Shown in pieces: positions 40,043-48,966 of a stretch of DNA of 64,000 nucleotides. Below the pieces are notes generated by a model. The model saw nothing but the letters and a program-made list of their open reading frames with translations. It searched no databases and was not told the origin of the DNA. Both the position numbers and the translations under genes were made by a program. Position 1 is the first letter of the stretch. Each line of letters starts with the position of its first letter. The DNA is from Stutzerimonas stutzeri (lineage in GTDB: Bacteria; Pseudomonadota; Gammaproteobacteria; Pseudomonadales; Pseudomonadaceae): NCBI RefSeq assembly GCF_002890915.1, contig NZ_POUT01000007.1, forward strand, positions 1-64,000. Reading direction: 5' to 3'.

Positions 40043-41449
40043 ATGTGGCTTCCCAGACTTGTCGATGACGACCAGCCGCTCTATCTGGCGCTGGTGGATG
40101 CGATCTCCCGGGCGATCGAGCAGGGCGAGCTGAAGCCCGGCGACCGGCTGCCGCCGCAGCGTCGGCTGGCCTGGGCGCTGGGCCTGAACCCGAGCACCAC
40201 CATGCAGGCGTATCGCGAGGCGGCGCGCCGGCACCTGGTCGGCGGCGAGGTCGGGCGCGGGACCTATGTACTGGCCAGCAGCCGCGAGGCCAGCCTGTTT
40301 CTGCTCAAGCAGGCCGACGCGCAGCCGGTATCGCTCGATCTGTCGACCAACCTGCCGGCGATCGACAGGGAAGATCAGGACCTGCCGCGTAGCCTGTTCG
40401 AACTCGGCGCGGCGGCCGATCTCGCCGAGCTGCAGGGGTATGCCTCGGCAGCCGGCATGCAGCGTGGGCGCTTGGCCGTGAGTGCCTGGCTGCGTGGTCG
40501 CGGCCTGGAAGTGCCGCCGCGCCAGCTGATGCTCTGCGCCGGTGCGCAGCAGGGGCTGTTCGCTGCGTTGCTGGGGCTGTGCGAACCGGGCGAGCCGATC
40601 CTGGTGGAAGCCTTGACCTCGCCCGGCATCAAGGCCGCCGCCCGCCAGCTGCGCTTGCCGTTGCACGGCGTGGCGATGGACGGGCGGGGCATCCTGCCGG
40701 ACGCGCTCGATCGCCTGGCCCGCGCCACGGCCGCCCGGGTGGCCGTGTTGACGCCCTGCATGCAGAACCCGACGGGCGTCAGCATGGACGCCCAGCGCCG
40801 CGAGGCGATCGCCGTGGTGGCGCGCCGGCACGATCTGCTGGTCATCGAGGACGACGTCTACGGTGCGCTCGGCGATGAGGCGCCGCTCGCCGCGCTGCTG
40901 GCCGAGCGCAGCGTGCTGGTCGGCAGCCTGTCGAAGACCGTCGCCCCGGGGCTGCGTTTCGGCTTCATTGCAGCGGATGGACGATGGCTGGCGCGTATCG
41001 ATCCGGAGGCACAGGGCACCGGCTGGGCGCTGTCGCCCTTGTGCCTGCGCATCGCCTGCCAATGGATCGAGGACGGCACCGCCTTGCGGCGGCTGCACTG
41101 GCAGCGCCAGGAGGTGGCCCGACGCTGGCGTCTGGCGCGCAAGATGCTTGGGCCACGGGTGCCGGCCTGCGCTTCTCCGCACCTGTGGTTGGCCGCACAG
41201 GTGGGCGAAAGCGGATTGTCGGGTATCTGCCGTTCGGCCGGCATCGAGGCGGCGGCTGCGCAGGCCTTCGCCGTCGGGCCCGGCGCGCCGGATGCGGTGC
41301 GCCTGAGCCTGACCGCGGCGCCCGGGCTGGTCGCGCTGAAGGGCGCCCTGCAGGCGCTGGCCGACCGGCTTGCCGCAGGGCAACAGGCAAATGCCTGCGC
41401 GGCGCTATCGCTGTCGCCGCCGAGCAGGCAAGATGTTTCCAACGACTGA
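40043..41449 (+). CDS. MocR-type transcription regulator (GntR helix-turn-helix fused to aminotransferase domain)
   Basis: A 468-residue regulator. The N-terminal winged HTH (about 10-78; PGDRLPPQRRLAWALGLNPSTTMQAYREA-like region) is joined to a fold-type I aminotransferase domain (about 95-450) with the PLP lysine Lys298 in GSLSKTVAPGLRFGF and MQNPTGVSMDA. Such proteins sense PLP or amino compounds and commonly regulate a divergent gene, here the dehydratase. The ATG at 40043 is close to a possible -10, so the message may have a very short leader. amn follows after 15 bases. Confidence 0.88.
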   Translation: MWLPRLVDDDQPLYLALVDAISRAIEQGELKPGDRLPPQRRLAWALGLNPSTTMQAYREAARRHLVGGEVGRGTYVLASSREASLFLLKQADAQPVSLDLSTNLPAIDREDQDLPRSLFELGAAADLAELQGYASAAGMQRGRLAVSAWLRGRGLEVPPRQLMLCAGAQQGLFAALLGLCEPGEPILVEALTSPGIKAAARQLRLPLHGVAMDGRGILPDALDRLARATAARVAVLTPCMQNPTGVSMDAQRREAIAVVARRHDLLVIEDDVYGALGDEAPLAALLAERSVLVGSLSKTVAPGLRFGFIAADGRWLARIDPEAQGTGWALSPLCLRIACQWIEDGTALRRLHWQRQEVARRWRLARKMLGPRVPACASPHLWLAAQVGESGLSGICRSAGIEAAAAQAFAVGPGAPDAVRLSLTAAPGLVALKGALQALADRLAAGQQANACAALSLSPPSRQDVSND

Positions 41450-41464
41450 ACAAGGAAATCCAGC

Positions 41465-42937
41465 ATGAACCCAGCCGGTGATACTTTTCGCATTGCCACC
41501 AGCGCCGAAGCAGCCGTGGACTACCTTGCCGAGCTCCACCAGCGCGCCACTGCGGCGCTCGAGCGGGCGCTCAAGCGCTACGTCGCCAGCCGCACCGAGC
41601 CGAGTGCCGACGAACGCAGCCTGTTCCGCTATCCACAGCTGCGCCTGACCTACGAATGCCATGGCGAGGTGCCGGCTTCCACCCGTGCCTATGCCAAGGT
41701 CCAGGCGCCGGGCGTGTACAGCGTCACCGTGACCCATCCGGCGGCGTTTCGCACCTACCTGCTCGACCAGCTGCGGCCGCTGATGCAGGACTTCAACGTC
41801 AAGGTCGAAGTCGGCATGAGCGAGCGCAACATCCCCTATCCCTACGTCATCGAGCAGGGCGACGAGCTGGCCGGCAGCGGTGTGACCGCGGCCGAGCTGG
41901 CGCGGGTGTTCCCCAGTACCGACCTGTCCGCCGCCAGCGACGACATCGCCGATGGCCTGTACGACTGGGAACACGCCGATCCCTATCCGCTGGCGCTGTT
42001 CGATGCCGCGCGCGTGGATTTTTCCCTGCGCCGCCTGGTGCACTACACCGGTAGCGACTGGCGCCACGTGCAGCCGTGGATCCTGCTGACCAACTATCAC
42101 CGCTACGTCGACCAGTTCATCCGCCACGGCCTCGACCAGCTGCGCGAGGACACCCGTTTCGTGCGCATGGTGCTGCCGGGCAACGTGGTGATCGAGCGCG
42201 GCACGGAGGAGGGCGAGGCCCAGGCGATCATCGGCAGCATGATGTGGCATCGCTACCAGATGCCGGCCTACCACCTGATCGCCGAGGATGGCCACGGCAT
42301 CACCCTGGTCAACATCGGCGTCGGTCCGTCCAACGCGAAGAACATCACCGACCACCTCGCCGTGCTGCGCCCGCACTGCTGGCTGATGATCGGCCACTGC
42401 GGCGGGCTGCGGCAGTCGCAGTCGATCGGCGACTACGTGCTGGCCCACGCCTACATGCGCCGCGACGGCATCCTCGATCGCGTGCTGCCGCCGCATATCC
42501 CGCTGCCGGCCCTGGCCGAGGTGCAGCAGGCGCTGCAGGAGTCGGCCGCGCAGGTTACCGGCGAGCAGGGCGAAGCGCTGAAGAAGCGCCTGCGCACCGG
42601 CACCGTGCTGACCTACGACGACCGCAACTGGGAGTTGCGCTGGGCGCAGGAGCGGCCGCTGATCAACCTCTCGCGGGCGGTGGCGGTGGACATGGAAAGC
42701 GGCACCATCGCCGCCCAGGGCTACCGCCTGCGGGTGCCCTACGGGACGCTGCTGTGCGTGTCGGACAAGCCGCTGCACAGCGAGATCAAGCTGCCGGGCT
42801 CGGCCAATGCCTTCTACGAGCGGGCGGTGTCGCAACACCTGAAGATCGGCATCACCGCGCTGGATCTCTTGCGCAACCAGCTCAACTCGCTGCACTCGCG
42901 CAAGCTGCGCAGCTTCGACGAGCCGCCGTTCCGCTGA
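41465..42937 (+). CDS. amn: AMP nucleosidase
   Basis: A 490-residue enzyme that hydrolyses AMP to adenine and ribose-5-phosphate. It has the N-terminal AMP_N domain (about 15-170) and a nucleoside-phosphorylase-type catalytic domain (about 200-470) with NIGVGPSNAKNITDHLAVLRP and VAVDMESGTIAAQGYRLRVP, both strong Amn marks. It corresponds to P. aeruginosa PA3970 and re-joins the conserved gene order after the CRISPR island. AAGGA precedes the ATG at 41465. Confidence 0.94.
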   Translation: MNPAGDTFRIATSAEAAVDYLAELHQRATAALERALKRYVASRTEPSADERSLFRYPQLRLTYECHGEVPASTRAYAKVQAPGVYSVTVTHPAAFRTYLLDQLRPLMQDFNVKVEVGMSERNIPYPYVIEQGDELAGSGVTAAELARVFPSTDLSAASDDIADGLYDWEHADPYPLALFDAARVDFSLRRLVHYTGSDWRHVQPWILLTNYHRYVDQFIRHGLDQLREDTRFVRMVLPGNVVIERGTEEGEAQAIIGSMMWHRYQMPAYHLIAEDGHGITLVNIGVGPSNAKNITDHLAVLRPHCWLMIGHCGGLRQSQSIGDYVLAHAYMRRDGILDRVLPPHIPLPALAEVQQALQESAAQVTGEQGEALKKRLRTGTVLTYDDRNWELRWAQERPLINLSRAVAVDMESGTIAAQGYRLRVPYGTLLCVSDKPLHSEIKLPGSANAFYERAVSQHLKIGITALDLLRNQLNSLHSRKLRSFDEPPFR

Positions 42938-43019
42938 TCCGCCCCGCCGCGGCCAGCGCATCCGCGGGAATGGACGATACTCAAGTCGTTCACTCCCGCT
43001 TTCCATACCGGAGATTCAC

Positions 43020-43268
43020 ATGGAACAGTCGATCCACGCCTTCCACAACCTGTTCGAGCAACTGGGCCTGCCCAACGACGACGCTTCGATCAAGCGTTTC
43101 ATCGAGACCCATTCGCCCCTGCCGGAAGGCATGTACCTGGCCGACGCGCCATTCTGGAGTCCGGCCCAGGCGGCCTTCTTGCGTGACGAGATTCTCGAGG
43201 ATGCCGATTGGGCCGAAGTGGTCGACCGGCTCAGCCTGGCATTGCGCCAGGGCGGGACGGCGGTGTAG
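43020..43268 (+). CDS. DUF2789 family small protein
   Basis: An 82-residue acidic soluble protein (MEQSIHAFHNLFEQLGLP, then SIKRFIETHSPLPEGMYLADA and FWSPAQAAFLRDEI). It matches the DUF2789 pattern found in Pseudomonas and relatives. Function unknown. It follows amn by 82 bases on the same strand and may have its own promoter. The start is ATG at 43020. Confidence 0.75.
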   Translation: MEQSIHAFHNLFEQLGLPNDDASIKRFIETHSPLPEGMYLADAPFWSPAQAAFLRDEILEDADWAEVVDRLSLALRQGGTAV

Positions 43269-43301
43269 CGCATACGATGCTACGCCGCCGTTGCCTGACT
43301 C

Positions 43302-43877
43302 TCAGGCCGCCAGCAGCCAGGCGCCGGTGAGCGCCGCGCCGGCGCCGGCGATGCGCACCAGCGGCGCGGCGGCCTGCGGCAGGTAACGCACCAGCGCATA
43401 GCCGGCGGCATGCAGGGCAGCGGTGGCGGCGACGAAGCCGGCGGCATAGCCCCAGGGACTGGACAGCTCCGGCAGTTCCAGGCCGTGGGCGACGCCATGG
43501 CCGAGGGCGAACAGCGCGGTCAGCGCCGCCGCGATCGCCAGCGGCGGGCGTACCGCCAGCGCCACCAGCAGCCCCAGGGCCAGCACCGAGCCGGCGATGC
43601 CGGTTTCCATCAGCGGCATCTCGAGGCCGGCGAAGCCGAACAGGCCGCCGAGCAGCATGGTCGCGACGAAGGTCAGCGGCAGCGCCCAGCGCGCCTTGCC
43701 CTGCTGTTGCGCGGCCCAGAGCCCGACCGCGAGCATCGCCAGCAGGTGGTCGAGGCCGAATACCGGGTGGGCGATGCCGGACAGCAGGCCGGCATGGTCA
43801 TGGCCGGCATGGGCGAAGGCCAGGGCCGGGCTGAGCAGCAGTGCGCAGGCGAAGGCGAGTTTTCTGTGCAGATTCAT
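43302..43877 (-). CDS. hupE: HupE/UreJ nickel transporter
   Basis: A 191-residue inner-membrane protein. A signal-like first helix (1-22) ends in AHAGHDH, then GIAHPVFGLDHLLAMLAVG, the HupE/UreJ hallmark with the metal-binding His and Asp. Five to six further membrane segments follow. It is thought to import nickel for urease or hydrogenase. It is the last gene after ureEFG on the same strand, which supports a role in urease metallation. There is a 155-base gap with REP-like sequence between it and ureG. Confidence 0.9.
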   Translation of the reverse strand: MNLHRKLAFACALLLSPALAFAHAGHDHAGLLSGIAHPVFGLDHLLAMLAVGLWAAQQQGKARWALPLTFVATMLLGGLFGFAGLEMPLMETGIAGSVLALGLLVALAVRPPLAIAAALTALFALGHGVAHGLELPELSSPWGYAAGFVAATAALHAAGYALVRYLPQAAAPLVRIAGAGAALTGAWLLAA

Positions 43878-44032
43878 GCGGTGTTCCTCTGGTTTGGCAT
43901 GGCGGTCGCGAATCGTCGAAGGCCATTCGCGCCGGTCGGATTTGTGGTGTGCCGTTGCAGGCGCCGGGTCCTTGCTGGCGCCGGCCTGCGCGTCTTTCGC
44001 GAGCAGGCTCGTTCCTGCAGGCCTGATTCCGC

Positions 44033-44647
44033 TCAGGCGGCGTTGAGCATTCCCTGTTTCTCGATGAAGGCGATGATCTCGTCGAGGCCCTGGCCGACCT
44101 TCTGGTTGCTGAACACGAAGGGCTTGTCGCCGCGCATCTTGCGCGCGTCGCGCTCCATCACTTCCAGCGAGGCGCCGACCATGGGCGCCAGGTCGATCTT
44201 GTTGATCACCAGCAGGTCGGACTTGCAGATGCCCGGGCCGCCCTTGCGCGGCAGCTTGTCGCCGGCGGAGACGTCGATCACGTAGAGGGTCAGGTCGGAG
44301 AGTTCCGGGCTGAAGGTGGCCGAGAGGTTGTCACCGCCGGACTCGACGATAATCAGGTCGAGGCCGGGGAAGCGACGGTTGAGCTGCTCCACCGCCTCGA
44401 GATTGATCGAGGCGTCCTCGCGGATCGCCGTGTGCGGGCAGCCGCCGGTTTCCACGCCGATGATGCGCTCGGGCGCCAGGGCCTCGTTGCGCACCAGGAA
44501 CTGGGCGTCCTCCTGGGTGTAGATGTCGTTGGTCACCACGGCGAGGTTGTAGCGCTCGCGCAGCGCCTGGCACAGCGCCAGGGTCAGGGCGGTCTTGCCG
44601 GAGCCGACCGGCCCGCCGATGCCGACGCGCAGGGGTTGGGTGGTCAT
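44033..44647 (-). CDS. ureG: Urease accessory GTPase UreG
   Basis: A 204-residue SIMIBI-class GTPase that drives nickel insertion into urease. The P-loop [13 protein letters not shown] lies at about residues 9-21; the metal-binding Cys-Pro-His of [13 protein letters not shown] and the G-domain motifs ESGGDN and [10 protein letters not shown] follow. The ATG at 44647 is chosen by the conserved start [12 protein letters not shown]; the longer open frame runs into repeats. UreF lies 271 bases upstream. Confidence 0.96.
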   Translation of the reverse strand: MTTQPLRVGIGGPVGSGKTALTLALCQALRERYNLAVVTNDIYTQEDAQFLVRNEALAPERIIGVETGGCPHTAIREDASINLEAVEQLNRRFPGLDLIIVESGGDNLSATFSPELSDLTLYVIDVSAGDKLPRKGGPGICKSDLLVINKIDLAPMVGASLEVMERDARKMRGDKPFVFSNQKVGQGLDEIIAFIEKQGMLNAA

Positions 44648-44777
44648 GGTTGGTTTCCTCTTGACGAAAGCGGATAGTCGGGCACAGGCCCGGCGTAGAT
44701 GGCTGCATCGCTCGAGCGTGGGGGCGCGCTGGCTGGTGAACGGGGTTGGCGCCGGGCCGGGCGATGGGCAGTCCTGT

Positions 44778-44848
44778 AGGAGCAGGCCATGCCTGCGAAC
44801 GAAACCCGTACACCGCGTGGCCGTCTTTCGCGGGCATGGCACGCTCCT
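44778..44848. repeat. REP-like inverted repeat between ureF and ureG
   Basis: A 22-bp inverted repeat with three mismatched pairs (44778-44799 and 44827-44848), built on AGGAGC, GCCATGCC and GCGAA, resembles Pseudomonas REP elements. It lies within the 271-base gap between ureF and ureG. It may stabilise or end the upstream message. Confidence 0.6.
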
Positions 44849-44918
44849 GCGGAGGCCATGCACCAGCGTATGCCTGCAGGCGACGTGCACGACCCCATGG
44901 CGAGGCTGGAAAAGGCCC

Positions 44919-45608
44919 TCACGATCTGAACAACCGGCTGTACTGCCGCTCGTGCGCCATGCTGGTCAGCGCCAGCCCGAACGGCGTGCTGCCCCAGGTT
45001 TCTTCCGGCAGCCCGCTGGCCTCCCGCTGCGCCTGGTCGAGGATCGGCAGCAGTTGCGAGGTCAGCCGCTGCGCGGCCTGCTGGCCCAGCGGCAGGGTCT
45101 TCATCAGTACCGCCAACTGGTTCTCCAGCCAGCCCCAGAGCCAGGCGGCCAGCGCCTCGGCGGGGGCGATGTGCCAGGCGCGGGCAGCCAGCGCCCAGGC
45201 CAGGGCCAGGCCGGGCTCGCCGGCCTCGGCCAGGCAGCGGCGCGCCTCGGCATCGAGTTCCGGCAGGCCGTCGAGCAGCAGGGCCAGCGAATAGCCCATC
45301 TGCCGGCTTTCCAGTTGCAATTCGCGGGTTTCGCGGCTGGCGCGGTGCTCGGCGGCCAGCCGCAGCAGGCGCGGCCAGTCGCCTTGCGCCGCGGCTTGGC
45401 AATGGGCCAGCAGCAGCGGCGCCTCGAAGCGGGCCAGGTTGAGCAGCAGCTGGTCCTGCAGCCAGCGCCGGGCGCTGTCCGGGTCGGCTACGAGACCGCT
45501 CTCGACCGCCATCTCCAGGCCCTGGGAATAGCTGTAGCCGCCGATGGGCAGTTGCGGGCTGGCCAGCCGGAGCAATGCCCAGGACGATGGGATGCCGCTG
45601 GCGGTCAC
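44919..45608 (-). CDS. ureF: Urease accessory protein UreF
   Basis: A 229-residue helical protein that with UreD and UreG forms the urease activation complex, acting as a fidelity factor for UreG. Family marks are [21 protein letters not shown] near the start and the HxxxxS-containing C-terminal helices. The start is GTG at 45608, which overlaps the ureE stop (GTGA), showing coupling; the longer frame is not UreF. Confidence 0.94.
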   Translation of the reverse strand: MTASGIPSSWALLRLASPQLPIGGYSYSQGLEMAVESGLVADPDSARRWLQDQLLLNLARFEAPLLLAHCQAAAQGDWPRLLRLAAEHRASRETRELQLESRQMGYSLALLLDGLPELDAEARRCLAEAGEPGLALAWALAARAWHIAPAEALAAWLWGWLENQLAVLMKTLPLGQQAAQRLTSQLLPILDQAQREASGLPEETWGSTPFGLALTSMAHERQYSRLFRS

Positions 45609-46105
45609 GGGCGCACGCCGAACTGGTGCAGGCGCGGCGCGTAGCTGAATTCCGCCTCGCCGGCGTGGGAATGATGATGGCCGCCGCCATAGGCGCCATG
45701 CTCGGGCTGGAACGGCGCCTCGATGTGTTCGACCCGGGCGCCCAGCTGCAGCAGCATGTCCTCGAGTACGTAGTCGTCGAGCAGGCGCAGCCAGCCATCG
45801 CCGAGCTGCAGGGCGACGTGGCGGTTGCCCAGGTGGTAGGCGGCGCGGGTCAGTTCGAAGGCGCTGGCACAGGTGACGTGCAGCAGTTGCTCGGGGCGGG
45901 CGCGTACCCGCACCACGCGACCGTCGCCGGCGAGCAGGCATTCGCCGTCGTGCAGCGGCGGCTGGCCGCGTTCGAGAAACAGGCCGACTTCCTCGCCATC
46001 GCGGCTGAAGCAGCGCAGGCGGCTCTTGCTGCGGGCGTCGTAGCTCAGTTCGAGTTCGGCCTGCCAGTCTGGGCGGGCCTCGATGCGTTGGCGAATCACC
46101 AGCAT
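45605..46105 (-). CDS. ureE: Urease nickel metallochaperone UreE
   Basis: A 166-residue nickel chaperone. The N-terminal peptide-binding domain (1-70; RDGEEVGLFLERG) is followed by the metal-binding domain with LGNRHVALQ (metal histidine) and a short His cluster GGHHHSH near 143-149. It delivers Ni to UreG. First gene of the ureEFG-hupE run; a sigma-54 promoter and NtrC-like dyad lie just upstream. Confidence 0.95.
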   Translation of the reverse strand: MLVIRQRIEARPDWQAELELSYDARSKSRLRCFSRDGEEVGLFLERGQPPLHDGECLLAGDGRVVRVRARPEQLLHVTCASAFELTRAAYHLGNRHVALQLGDGWLRLLDDYVLEDMLLQLGARVEHIEAPFQPEHGAYGGGHHHSHAGEAEFSYAPRLHQFGVRP

Positions 46106-46140
46106 TGCGGAGTTCCGGTCGGGATGTTTCCGGATTCCGA

Positions 46141-46239
46141 GCAAGGTGCTTGCCAACCCTCGGCAGCCGCGCGCATCCCGCCGCTGCCTGGCGCAGGCGT
46201 GCCAGATATTGGGGCTGTTGCGCACCCGTATGGTGCGCA
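46141..46239 (-). promoter_or_regulatory. Sigma-54 promoter and NtrC-like site of ureE
   Basis: On the minus strand TGGCAA-N5-TTGC (46141-46155) matches the -24/-12 consensus TGGCAC-N5-TTGC with one change and keeps both invariant GG and GC. About 75 bases further upstream, TGCGCACC-N5-GGTGCGCA (46219-46239) is a perfect dyad containing the NtrC core GCACC-N5-GGTGC. Spacing (about -90 to -110 from the start) suits an activator site. It suggests induction under nitrogen limitation. Confidence 0.72.
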
Positions 46240-46267
46240 TTGTGAGCGAGAATTCGGGACAGGCGCC

Positions 46268-46771
46268 TTAATGGTGCAGGCTTTGCACCATATACACCGC
46301 CGGGATGCGGTAGCTCGCCAGATTGTCGGCCTGCCGCGGTTCCAGTTCGTCGTGGGCGGCATAGCCCAGGCGCGACCAGAAGCCTGCCGAGTCCTGCACC
46401 GAGACCAGTGCCGAGTAGCGCAGCTTCGCGCTCCTGGCCTGTTGCAGGTTATGCCGCACCAGCGCCGGGCCGATGCCGCAGCCGGCGGCGCGGCTGGCAA
46501 CGGCGAGGTCGTGCAGGTAGAGGCAGTCCGCCTCGTCGTGCGGCTGGAACTCGCCGTCCAGCGGGGTCACCTTGCCCAGCCGCGAGCGGTAGGCGAACAG
46601 GTAGCCACAAACACCCCGGGCATCTTCGGCGACCCAGGCCAGTTGTGGACAGGCGGCCAGGCGCGAGCGGATCACCGCTTCCTCTTCCAGCACCTCGGCG
46701 GCATAGCATTGTTCCTGGATCGCCAGTACGGCAGGAATATCGCGCTCCTGCATCGGTCTCAGCTGGTACAT
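46268..46771 (-). CDS. GNAT-family N-acetyltransferase
   Basis: A 167-residue acetyltransferase (MYQLRPMQERDIPAVLAIQEQC, AcCoA-binding LAVASRAAGCGIGPALVRH near 92-110, and the FWSRLGYA motif near 131). The substrate is unknown. It is the gene upstream of the ureE regulatory region on the same strand but ends 29 bases before the NtrC-like dyad, so it is probably a separate unit. The ATG at 46771 gives the standard N-terminus. Confidence 0.8.
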   Translation of the reverse strand: MYQLRPMQERDIPAVLAIQEQCYAAEVLEEEAVIRSRLAACPQLAWVAEDARGVCGYLFAYRSRLGKVTPLDGEFQPHDEADCLYLHDLAVASRAAGCGIGPALVRHNLQQARSAKLRYSALVSVQDSAGFWSRLGYAAHDELEPRQADNLASYRIPAVYMVQSLHH

Positions 46772-46894
46772 CTCGACTACACTCGGGCGCCGCGGTACGC
46801 CGCGCGGCTCGGCAAAAAGCCGGGCATCATACCTGAAAGCCGGGATGTCCGGGCGGTGGCCTGCCCGTGCGGGAGGCCGCATGGCGGCGGTGCC

Positions 46895-46926
46895 CCTCAC
46901 CTCATTCCATGAGGTGAGGCGTTTTT
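46895..46926 (+). terminator. Rho-independent terminator without an upstream gene on its strand
   Basis: A perfect 11-bp stem (46895-46905 and 46909-46919) with a 3-base loop is followed by CGTTTTT, a textbook intrinsic terminator on the plus strand. The only gene to its left for several hundred bases is on the other strand. It may end a small RNA starting near 46772-46800, or act as an attenuator in the leader of the DMT transporter gene to its right. Confidence 0.8.
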
Positions 46927-47054
46927 GCTACGGGAACGTCTTCAGCGTCAGTGCGCGCCAAATGCGAGGCGCCAGCGATTCGCCGCTTCGCCTGACTGGG
47001 GCGGTAATTGCAGGCATAATCATTAGCTCACTAACAAGCCGCTTGGGGCTTTCC

Positions 47055-47921
47055 TTGAACGATCACCACCCGCTTTACGGCGTTCTGCTGATATTGCTGT
47101 CGGGGCTGCTGCTGGCCAGCCATGACGGGCTGGCCAAACACCTTTCCGAGTTCTACCCGGTATTTTTGGTCATCTGGGCGCGCTATGTCGCGCAGACGCT
47201 GCTGATGACCGCGCTGTTCGTGCCGCGCATGGGGCAGCGCGTGTTCCGCACGTTGCGCCCCTGGCCGCAGCTGCTGCGTGGCTTGAGCCTGGTCGGCGTC
47301 AGCCTGCTGTTCATCAATGGCTTGCACTACATCCCGCTGGCCGAGGCCACCGCGGTGATCTTCCTGACGCCGCTGCTGGTGACCGTCGCCTCGGCGCTGC
47401 TCGGCGAGCGGGTCAGCCGCAGCCAGTGGATCGCGGTGGTGCTCGGCCTGGTCGGGGTGCTGATCATCGTGCGCCCGGGCAGTGCGCTGTTCACCCCGGC
47501 GGTGCTGCTGCCGTTCGGCGCGGCGCTGTCGTTCACGGTCTACCAGCTGGTCACGCGGCGCCTGGCTGGCACTGACCACCCGGTGACCAGCAACTACCTC
47601 ACCAGCCTGGTCGGCTGCGTGACGATGAGCGTGCTGGTGGTCTTCAACTGGCGCACGCCGACGCTGCATGACGGCCTGCTGATGGCGACGCTCGGCGGCA
47701 TGGCCATGCTCGGCCACCTGCTGCTGACCAATGCCTTCCGCTTCGCCAGCGCGGCCACGCTGGCGCCGTTCACCTACGGACAGATAGTCTTCGCCGGTAT
47801 CGTCGGCTACGTCGCCTTCGATCATGCGCCGGATGCCGGGGCCCTGCTCGGCATGGCGGTGATCATCGCCAGTGGCCTGTTCATGGCCTATGTGCAGCGC
47901 CGGCAGAGCGGCCCAGGGTGA
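47055..47921 (+). CDS. EamA/DMT-family transporter
   Basis: A 288-residue inner-membrane transporter with ten predicted helices in two EamA repeats (about 5-130 and 145-285). The first repeat contains GVLLILLSGLLLASHDGLAKHL. Substrate unknown. The start is uncertain: TTG at 47055 gives MNDHHPLYGVLL, the usual beginning for such proteins, while an ATG at 46962 would add 31 residues over a likely promoter region. Upstream lies an intrinsic terminator that may attenuate its transcript. The gene ends 118 bases before the decarboxylase gene. Confidence 0.82.
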   Translation: MNDHHPLYGVLLILLSGLLLASHDGLAKHLSEFYPVFLVIWARYVAQTLLMTALFVPRMGQRVFRTLRPWPQLLRGLSLVGVSLLFINGLHYIPLAEATAVIFLTPLLVTVASALLGERVSRSQWIAVVLGLVGVLIIVRPGSALFTPAVLLPFGAALSFTVYQLVTRRLAGTDHPVTSNYLTSLVGCVTMSVLVVFNWRTPTLHDGLLMATLGGMAMLGHLLLTNAFRFASAATLAPFTYGQIVFAGIVGYVAFDHAPDAGALLGMAVIIASGLFMAYVQRRQSGPG

Positions 47922-48039
47922 TCCCGCACCGTTTTTTCGGCGCCCGGGTGTGTCGTTTGACCGTCCGGACAGCTTCCAACCATCTTGATTCGACAGGGCG
48001 TTTCGACCCTTGCGTGCCCGCTTAACTCAGGTAACCACC

Positions 48040-48900
48040 ATGCGACTTTCCCATCACACCCTGCGCCGCAACTTCCGCCAGCTCCTGAGCGCCGACCGCT
48101 GCTACCACACCGCCTCGGTGTTCGACCCGATGTCGGCGCGCATCGCCGCCGACCTCGGCTTCGAGGTCGGCATCCTCGGCGGTTCGGTCGCCTCCCTGCA
48201 GGTCCTGGCCGCGCCGGACTTCAACCTCATCACCCTCAGCGAGTTCGTCGAGCAGGCCACGCGCATCTGCCGCGTCGCGCAGCTGCCGGTGCTCGCCGAT
48301 GCCGACCACGGCTACGGCAACGCGCTCAACGTGATGCGCACCGTGACCGAGCTGGAACGCGCCGGGATTTCCGCGCTGACCATCGAGGACACCCTGCTGC
48401 CGCCGAAATTCGGCCGCAAGTCCACCGACCTGATCGGCATGTTCGAGGCGGTCGGCAAGATCCGCGCGGCGCTGGAGGCGCGGGTCGATCCGGAGCTGGC
48501 CATCATCGCCCGCACCAATGCCGGCGTGATCGGCTTCGAGGAGGTGATCGCCCGCGCCCAGGCCTACGAGAAGGCCGGCGCCGACGCCATCTGCCTGGTC
48601 GGTATCGAGGATTTCGACCATCTGCACAGCATCGCCAGCCAGCTCAGCACACCGCTGATGCTGGTCACCTACGGCAACCCGAACCTGCGCGACAACGCCC
48701 GTCTGGCCGAGCTCGGCGTGCGCATCGTGGTCAACGGCCACGCCGCCTACTTCGCTGCGATCAAGGCTACCTACGACTGCCTGCGCGAGCAGCGCCAGAT
48801 CGATGCGCTGGACCTGAACGCCTCGCAGCTGTCGGTGAAATACTCCACCGCCGACGAGTACGTGGTCTGGGCCGAGGAATATATGCAGGTCAAGGAGTGA
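48040..48900 (+). CDS. Oxaloacetate decarboxylase, isocitrate lyase/PEP mutase family
   Basis: A 286-residue TIM-barrel enzyme. Family marks are [25 protein letters not shown] opening, [13 protein letters not shown] (metal-binding Asp), [12 protein letters not shown] and IARTNA. It is very similar in pattern to P. aeruginosa PA4872, which is reported to decarboxylate oxaloacetate and has a distinctive active-site histidine instead of the usual lid residues. The ATG at 48040 follows CAGGTAACCACC. Likely cytosolic. Confidence 0.85.
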   Translation: MRLSHHTLRRNFRQLLSADRCYHTASVFDPMSARIAADLGFEVGILGGSVASLQVLAAPDFNLITLSEFVEQATRICRVAQLPVLADADHGYGNALNVMRTVTELERAGISALTIEDTLLPPKFGRKSTDLIGMFEAVGKIRAALEARVDPELAIIARTNAGVIGFEEVIARAQAYEKAGADAICLVGIEDFDHLHSIASQLSTPLMLVTYGNPNLRDNARLAELGVRIVVNGHAAYFAAIKATYDCLREQRQIDALDLNASQLSVKYSTADEYVVWAEEYMQVKE

Positions 48901-48912
48901 CCCGCTGCGCTT

Positions 48913-48966
48913 AGAGCCTGTTCATGATCTGCAGGGCTCTAGCTCGCGAGATCGTGAACAGGCTCT
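48913..48966. terminator. Long inverted repeat between convergent genes
   Basis: An 18-bp inverted repeat with one mismatch (48913-48930 and 48949-48966) separates two convergent genes and overlaps the stop codon of the TorF-like gene. It has no T run but its position fits a bidirectional terminator. The arm sequence (AGAGCCTGTTCATGATCT) also looks like a dispersed Pseudomonas repeat. Confidence 0.55.

Noticed and set aside
46962..47054. Upstream ATG start for the DMT transporter
   Set aside because: It would add 31 residues over an AT-rich promoter-like stretch with no ribosome-binding site; not excluded, but the TTG start fits the family better.
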